This document shows positions 60,757-64,000 of a DNA stretch of 64,000 bases, in pieces. A program made the position numbers and the translations under genes. Numbering within the stretch: position 1 is the stretch's first letter; every line of letters starts with the position of its first letter. The stretch spans positions 124,001-188,000 of the forward strand of contig JADKHN010000006.1 of the NCBI GenBank assembly GCA_016721725.1. The letters run 5' to 3'. The notes under the pieces are model-generated. The model ran no database searches and was not told where the DNA came from. It was given only the letters and a program-made list of their open reading frames with translations. This stretch comes from Chitinophagaceae bacterium. GTDB taxonomy: Bacteria > Bacteroidota > Bacteroidia > Chitinophagales > Chitinophagaceae.

Positions 60757-61935
60757 ATGAAAGAAGTTGTCATCATATCCGCGGTCCGAACACCCATGGG
60801 GAGTTTCGGCGGCTCGTTGAAAGGATTTACCGCCACCCAGCTGGGAGCCGTTGCGATCAAAGGCGCATTGACCAAAGCAGGGATCAAACCCGAACTCGTG
60901 AACGATGTCCTGATGGGTTGTGTCATCCAGGCCAACCTGGGCCAGGCTCCCGCCCGGCAGGCGGCCAAGTTCGCCGGATTACCCAATGAAGTGAATTGCA
61001 CGACCGTTAACAAGGTCTGCGCCAGCGGCATGAAAGCCATCGCACAAGCGGCCCAAAGCATCATGCTGGGCGATGCCGATATCGTCATCGCGGGCGGCAT
61101 GGAAAGTATGAGCAATGTCCCTTTTTATTCGGATACCATGCGTTGGGGAAATAAATACGGAAATGTGAACCTGATCGACGGCCTGGCTAAAGACGGGCTT
61201 ACCGATGTGTACGACGGCAAGGCCATGGGCAATGCCGCAGAAATGTGCGCTTCAACCTGTGGGGTCAGCCGGGAAGAGCAGGATACTTTCGCCATAGAAA
61301 GCTATAAACGCAGCCAGGCTGCCGTCAATGGCGGAAAATTCGATGAGGAGATCGTGCCTGTGGAGATCCCCCAGCGAAAAGGCGACCCGGTCTTGTTTGC
61401 CAAAGACGAGGAACCCTTCAATGTCAAATTCGAAAAGATCCCCGAACTCAAGGGCGCTTTTGTAAAAGACGGAACCGTCACCGCGGCCAATGCCTCCACC
61501 ATGAATGACGGCGCGGCAGCCCTGGTCCTGATGAGTGCGGAAAAAGCCAAAGAACTGGGATTGAAACCCATCGCGAAGATCGCCGGCTATGCCGATGCCG
61601 AACAGGCTCCTGAATGGTTTACCACCACGCCGGCGCTGGCCGTTCCAAAAGCGGTGGCCAAGGCCGGACTGACCATGGAAGACATCAGCTACTGGGAACT
61701 CAACGAGGCCTTTGCGGTGGTTGGCATTGAGAATTCCCGCCGCATGAAACTGGATCCGGCTAAAGTGAATGTGAACGGGGGAGCGGTCTCCCTGGGTCAT
61801 CCCCTGGGCTGCAGCGGAGCCCGGATCATCGTCACCCTGATCCAGGTTCTCAAACAGAACAATGCGAAATACGGCGCCGCAGGCATTTGTAACGGAGGGG
61901 GCGGGGCGTCGGCGATGGTCATTGAAAATTGTTGA
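60757..61935 (+). CDS. acetyl-CoA C-acyltransferase (thiolase)
   Basis: 392 residues. Catalyses Claisen condensation or thiolysis of acyl-CoA. NKVCASGMKAI carries the acylated Cys, GGMESMSN follows, and NVNGGAVSLGHPLGCSGAR supplies the His. The terminal CNGGGGASAMVIE carries the second Cys. It may be an acetyl-CoA acetyltransferase (short-chain) or a beta-oxidation enzyme; the sequence alone does not decide. A single transcription unit appears likely. Confidence 0.93.
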   Translation: MKEVVIISAVRTPMGSFGGSLKGFTATQLGAVAIKGALTKAGIKPELVNDVLMGCVIQANLGQAPARQAAKFAGLPNEVNCTTVNKVCASGMKAIAQAAQSIMLGDADIVIAGGMESMSNVPFYSDTMRWGNKYGNVNLIDGLAKDGLTDVYDGKAMGNAAEMCASTCGVSREEQDTFAIESYKRSQAAVNGGKFDEEIVPVEIPQRKGDPVLFAKDEEPFNVKFEKIPELKGAFVKDGTVTAANASTMNDGAAALVLMSAEKAKELGLKPIAKIAGYADAEQAPEWFTTTPALAVPKAVAKAGLTMEDISYWELNEAFAVVGIENSRRMKLDPAKVNVNGGAVSLGHPLGCSGARIIVTLIQVLKQNNAKYGAAGICNGGGGASAMVIENC

Positions 61936-62009
61936 AACCGGGAGAAGCTTAACCTTAAATTATTTGATTCTCGATAAAAAATATTATCTTGACATTCTAA
62001 AAAACAAAA

Positions 62010-62354
62010 ATGATTATGAAAAAAATAATTCTGACAGCTTTCGTATCGGGTATTTGTATGATCGGATTTGCCCAAACCGCTGAAAATGATCTGAAGACCA
62101 CGGATCAAAACGCGGCAAAAGCGGTGAAAGTGGAAGCGGCTCAAACAGCTGCCCCCAAGATCACCGCTCAGCAGCAATCCGATGCTAAGAACAAGATCAA
62201 GGCGAATCCCAACACCAAAATGCAGGTGGATGCCATCGTGCAACCGGCCATCGCAGCAGATGCGGCAGGGAATGAGGTCGTACCCGTGGCCAGCAAAACT
62301 GCCCCGGTGAAAACAGAAGCCACCATAAGGCAAAAGCAGGCGCCAAAGGAATAA
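62010..62354 (+). CDS. small secreted Ala/Lys-rich protein
   Basis: 114 residues. A signal peptide (ending MIGFAQ) precedes a low-complexity tail rich in Ala, Lys, Gln and Thr, such as KAVKVEAAQTAAPKITAQQQ. No folded domain is visible. It is followed by a good terminator, and its open frame has strong codon bias, so it is probably real. Confidence 0.65.
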   Translation: MIMKKIILTAFVSGICMIGFAQTAENDLKTTDQNAAKAVKVEAAQTAAPKITAQQQSDAKNKIKANPNTKMQVDAIVQPAIAADAAGNEVVPVASKTAPVKTEATIRQKQAPKE

Positions 62355-62381
62355 ATTTCTAAAAAAATTGCAATAAACCAG

Positions 62382-62407
62382 GTCGTCTTTACGGACGACT
62401 TTTTTTT
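62382..62407 (+). terminator. intrinsic terminator ending at the trpF start
   Basis: GTCGTC / GACGAC stem with a TTTACG loop, followed by eight T; the ATG of the next gene starts at the base after the T run. Confidence 0.85.
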
Positions 62408-63061
62408 ATGTATACCCGGATAAAAATATGCTGCATCAGCAGCTTTGAAGAAGCCCGGATGGCCATAGCCGCCGGTGCCGACGCACTCGGACTGGTGGGG
62501 AAGATGCCCAGTGGTCCGGGCCCGATCGAGGATGAATTGATCGCCGCGATCGCCCGGACCATTCACCCACCGATCGCCTCGATCCTGCTCACCAGTGAAC
62601 AGGAGCCGGGTCAGATCATTGATCATGTCTGCCGCGTGCATACCAATACCGTTCAGATCGTGGATGAGCTCAACACCGGCAATTACCAGGCGATACGCCA
62701 TGCCCTGCCTCATTTGAGGATCATGCAGGTGATCCATGTACAGGGGGAGGAAAGTATTGAACAAGCCCTGCGTGTCCAGGATCAGGTGGATGCCATCCTG
62801 CTGGACAGCGGGAATCCGGGTGCCGCCATCAAGACCCTGGGTGGAACCGGCAATACACATGATTGGTCGATCAGCCGGCGCCTGGTTGAACAGGTCAGGG
62901 TTCCCGTCTTTCTCGCAGGCGGACTGCATGCCGAAAATGTCGGGGATGCGATCGAAACGGTAAGACCCTTCGCCGTGGATGTTTGCAGCGGGGTCCGTAC
63001 CAACGGAGCCCTCGATGCGGAGAAATTAAAGGCCTTCATCGGCAAGGTCAGGAATGGGTAA
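62408..63061 (+). CDS. trpF: phosphoribosylanthranilate isomerase-like protein
   Basis: 217 residues, TIM barrel of the tryptophan pathway. The N-terminal KICCISSFEEA matches KICGI with the general-base Cys and an extra Cys in place of Gly. The acid Asp lies in AILLDSGNP, followed by GGTGNTHDWSI. The phosphate site is LAGGLHAENVGDAI and DVCSGVRTNG. It stands apart from any trp operon in this window. It starts directly after a terminator T run, so its transcript may begin inside the previous one or it may lack a leader. Confidence 0.82.
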   Translation: MYTRIKICCISSFEEARMAIAAGADALGLVGKMPSGPGPIEDELIAAIARTIHPPIASILLTSEQEPGQIIDHVCRVHTNTVQIVDELNTGNYQAIRHALPHLRIMQVIHVQGEESIEQALRVQDQVDAILLDSGNPGAAIKTLGGTGNTHDWSISRRLVEQVRVPVFLAGGLHAENVGDAIETVRPFAVDVCSGVRTNGALDAEKLKAFIGKVRNG

Positions 63062-63091
63062 ACACAATTTGCTCGTCTGCCATGGTTAAGA

Positions 63092-63099
63092 TAAATTTG
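63092..63099 (+). promoter_or_regulatory. -7 element upstream of pdhB
   Basis: TAAATTTG followed by CAACC, 26 bases before the ATG at 63126. Confidence 0.55.
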
Positions 63100-63125
63100 C
63101 AACCTATTAAATAAAACAACCGTTC

Positions 63126-64000
63126 ATGCGACAAATTGCATTCAGGGAAGCGCTCCGGGAAGCCATGCAGGAAGAGATGAGAAGGGATGACCGTGTATTA
63201 CTGATGGGAGAAGAAGTGGCCGAATATAATGGCGCTTATAAAGTGAGCCAGGGTATGCTGGAAGAATTTGGCGAGCGCCGTATCATCGATACGCCGATCG
63301 CTGAACTGGGATTCGCCGCCATAGCGGTTGGAGCCGCACAGAACGGATTAAGGCCCATCGTGGAATTCATGACCTGGAATTTCGCCGTATTGCCGCTGGA
63401 CCAGATCCTGAACACGGCTTCCAAGATGCTGGCCATGAGCGGGGGACAGGTGGGCTGTCCCATCGTTTTCCGCGGTCCTAATGGCAGCGCCGGCCAGTTG
63501 GGTGCACAACATTCCACCGCCTTCGAAAGTCTCTATGCCAATATTCCCGGATTGAAAGTGATCTCCGTTTCCAATCCATATGACGCGAAAGGTTTACTGA
63601 AAAGTGCCATTCGCGACGACGATCCGGTGATCTTCATGGAAAGTGAAGTGATGTATGGCGACAAGGGCGAAGTGCCTGAAGAAGAATATGTACTTCCCAT
63701 CGGCAAAGCTTTTGTCAAAAGAGAAGGAAAAGATGTGACCATCGTGTCATTCAACAAGATGATGAAAGTGGCGCTGGGCGCAGCCGAAGAATTGGCCAAA
63801 GAAGGCATTGAGGCCGAAGTGATCGACCTGGCCACCATCCGTCCGCTCGACTGGTTCACCATATTGGAAAGCGTGAAGAAGACCAACCGGCTGGTGATCG
63901 TGGAAGAGCAGTGGCCTTTTGCATCCGTTTCCTCCGAGATCTCTTACCGCATTCAAAAAGAAGGCTTCGATTATCTCGACGCTCCCATACGCCGCATCAC
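63126..64000 (+). CDS. pdhB: pyruvate dehydrogenase E1 beta subunit, 3' end beyond window
   Basis: 291 of about 325 residues are visible. Transketolase-like beta subunit that helps bind thiamine diphosphate: REALREAMQEEMRRD, GEEVAEYNGAYKVSQGM, DTPIAELGFAAIAVGAA and the cofactor region of RGPNGSAGQLGAQHS (each quoted separately). The C-terminal transketolase_C part (EVIDLATIRPLDW, VIVEEQWPFA) is nearly complete. It requires lipoyl groups made by LipA at 10624. Confidence 0.95.
   Translation, partial: MRQIAFREALREAMQEEMRRDDRVLLMGEEVAEYNGAYKVSQGMLEEFGERRIIDTPIAELGFAAIAVGAAQNGLRPIVEFMTWNFAVLPLDQILNTASKMLAMSGGQVGCPIVFRGPNGSAGQLGAQHSTAFESLYANIPGLKVISVSNPYDAKGLLKSAIRDDDPVIFMESEVMYGDKGEVPEEEYVLPIGKAFVKREGKDVTIVSFNKMMKVALGAAEELAKEGIEAEVIDLATIRPLDWFTILESVKKTNRLVIVEEQWPFASVSSEISYRIQKEGFDYLDAPIRRI

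Noticed and set aside
1..64000. tRNA, rRNA or riboswitch genes
   Set aside because: No T-loop plus acceptor-stem pattern, rRNA segment or known riboswitch core could be recognised by eye; a covariance search was not possible.

Overview
The window looks like a chromosomal segment of a Bacteroidota bacterium, most likely from the Chitinophagaceae. Family-specific proteins point this way: GLPGLI, DUF2851, DUF3667, BT_3928-type and DUF1684 proteins, a type IX secretion (gliding-motility C-terminal) cargo protein and CtlX. So do repeated TAnnTTTG -7 promoter elements and the gene order DUF2520 / KdsC-like phosphatase / UbiA / Maf / DUF2851. The species assignment is an inference from family content. 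No rRNA, tRNA, CRISPR array or complete insertion sequence was seen.

Layout. 0-9.1 kb: 5'-part of topA, a hydrolase, DUF2520, a GyrI-like lipoprotein, 2Fe-2S ferredoxin plus IscX, KdsC-like phosphatase, a frameshifted UbiA prenyltransferase, maf and DUF2851. A 120-base stretch of unnatural homopolymers at 6060-6180 separates the KdsC and UbiA genes. 9.1-12.6 kb: OsmC, an envelope protein, lipA and a phosphodiester glycosidase. 12.9-24.8 kb is a carbohydrate storage locus: ROK sugar kinase, FHS-type sugar transporter, glgA, glgC and glgB, with a GLPGLI / TonB-type outer-membrane pair inserted between glgC and glgB. A TPR protein closes this part with a strong terminator.

26.3-33.1 kb is an AT-rich accessory island unlike its surroundings. 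It holds a HEPN-like protein, a PD-(D/E)XK nuclease fused to a RAMA domain, a long gene combining a phosphoribosyltransferase-like domain with TPR-like repeats, a broken helical protein weakly resembling HhH-GPD glycosylases, and a VanZ-like membrane protein. I read this as a candidate defence island. The phosphoribosyltransferase gene and the helical-protein gene are split by frameshifts, and every shift can be undone by restoring one or two bases in homopolymer runs.

33.1-43.9 kb: two small enzymes, a large T9SS cargo protein, katG, a REP-associated tyrosine transposase (RAYT) with REP-like hairpins around it, and secreted or membrane proteins. 44-51.7 kb: GNAT, small membrane and lipoproteins, DUF1569, DUF3667, then an arginine-catabolism group (arginase, DUF1684, CtlX), a spheroidene-monooxygenase-like protein and ndk. 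51.8-64 kb: YceI, nrnA, FKBP lipoprotein, folP, DUF1599 / BT_3928 / ABC permease run, cytochrome c, LVIVD protein, thiolase, trpF and the start of pdhB.

A second theme runs through the non-coding DNA. Many intergenic gaps are filled with arrays of short reiterated words (for example gatttgaag, ggaaaatg, cttaaacgt), often followed by the reverse complement of the same word. Two of these (5374-5503 and 13959-14110) are clearly copies of one element. These arrays, the defence-like island and the RAYT/REP set are the most interesting parts of the window.
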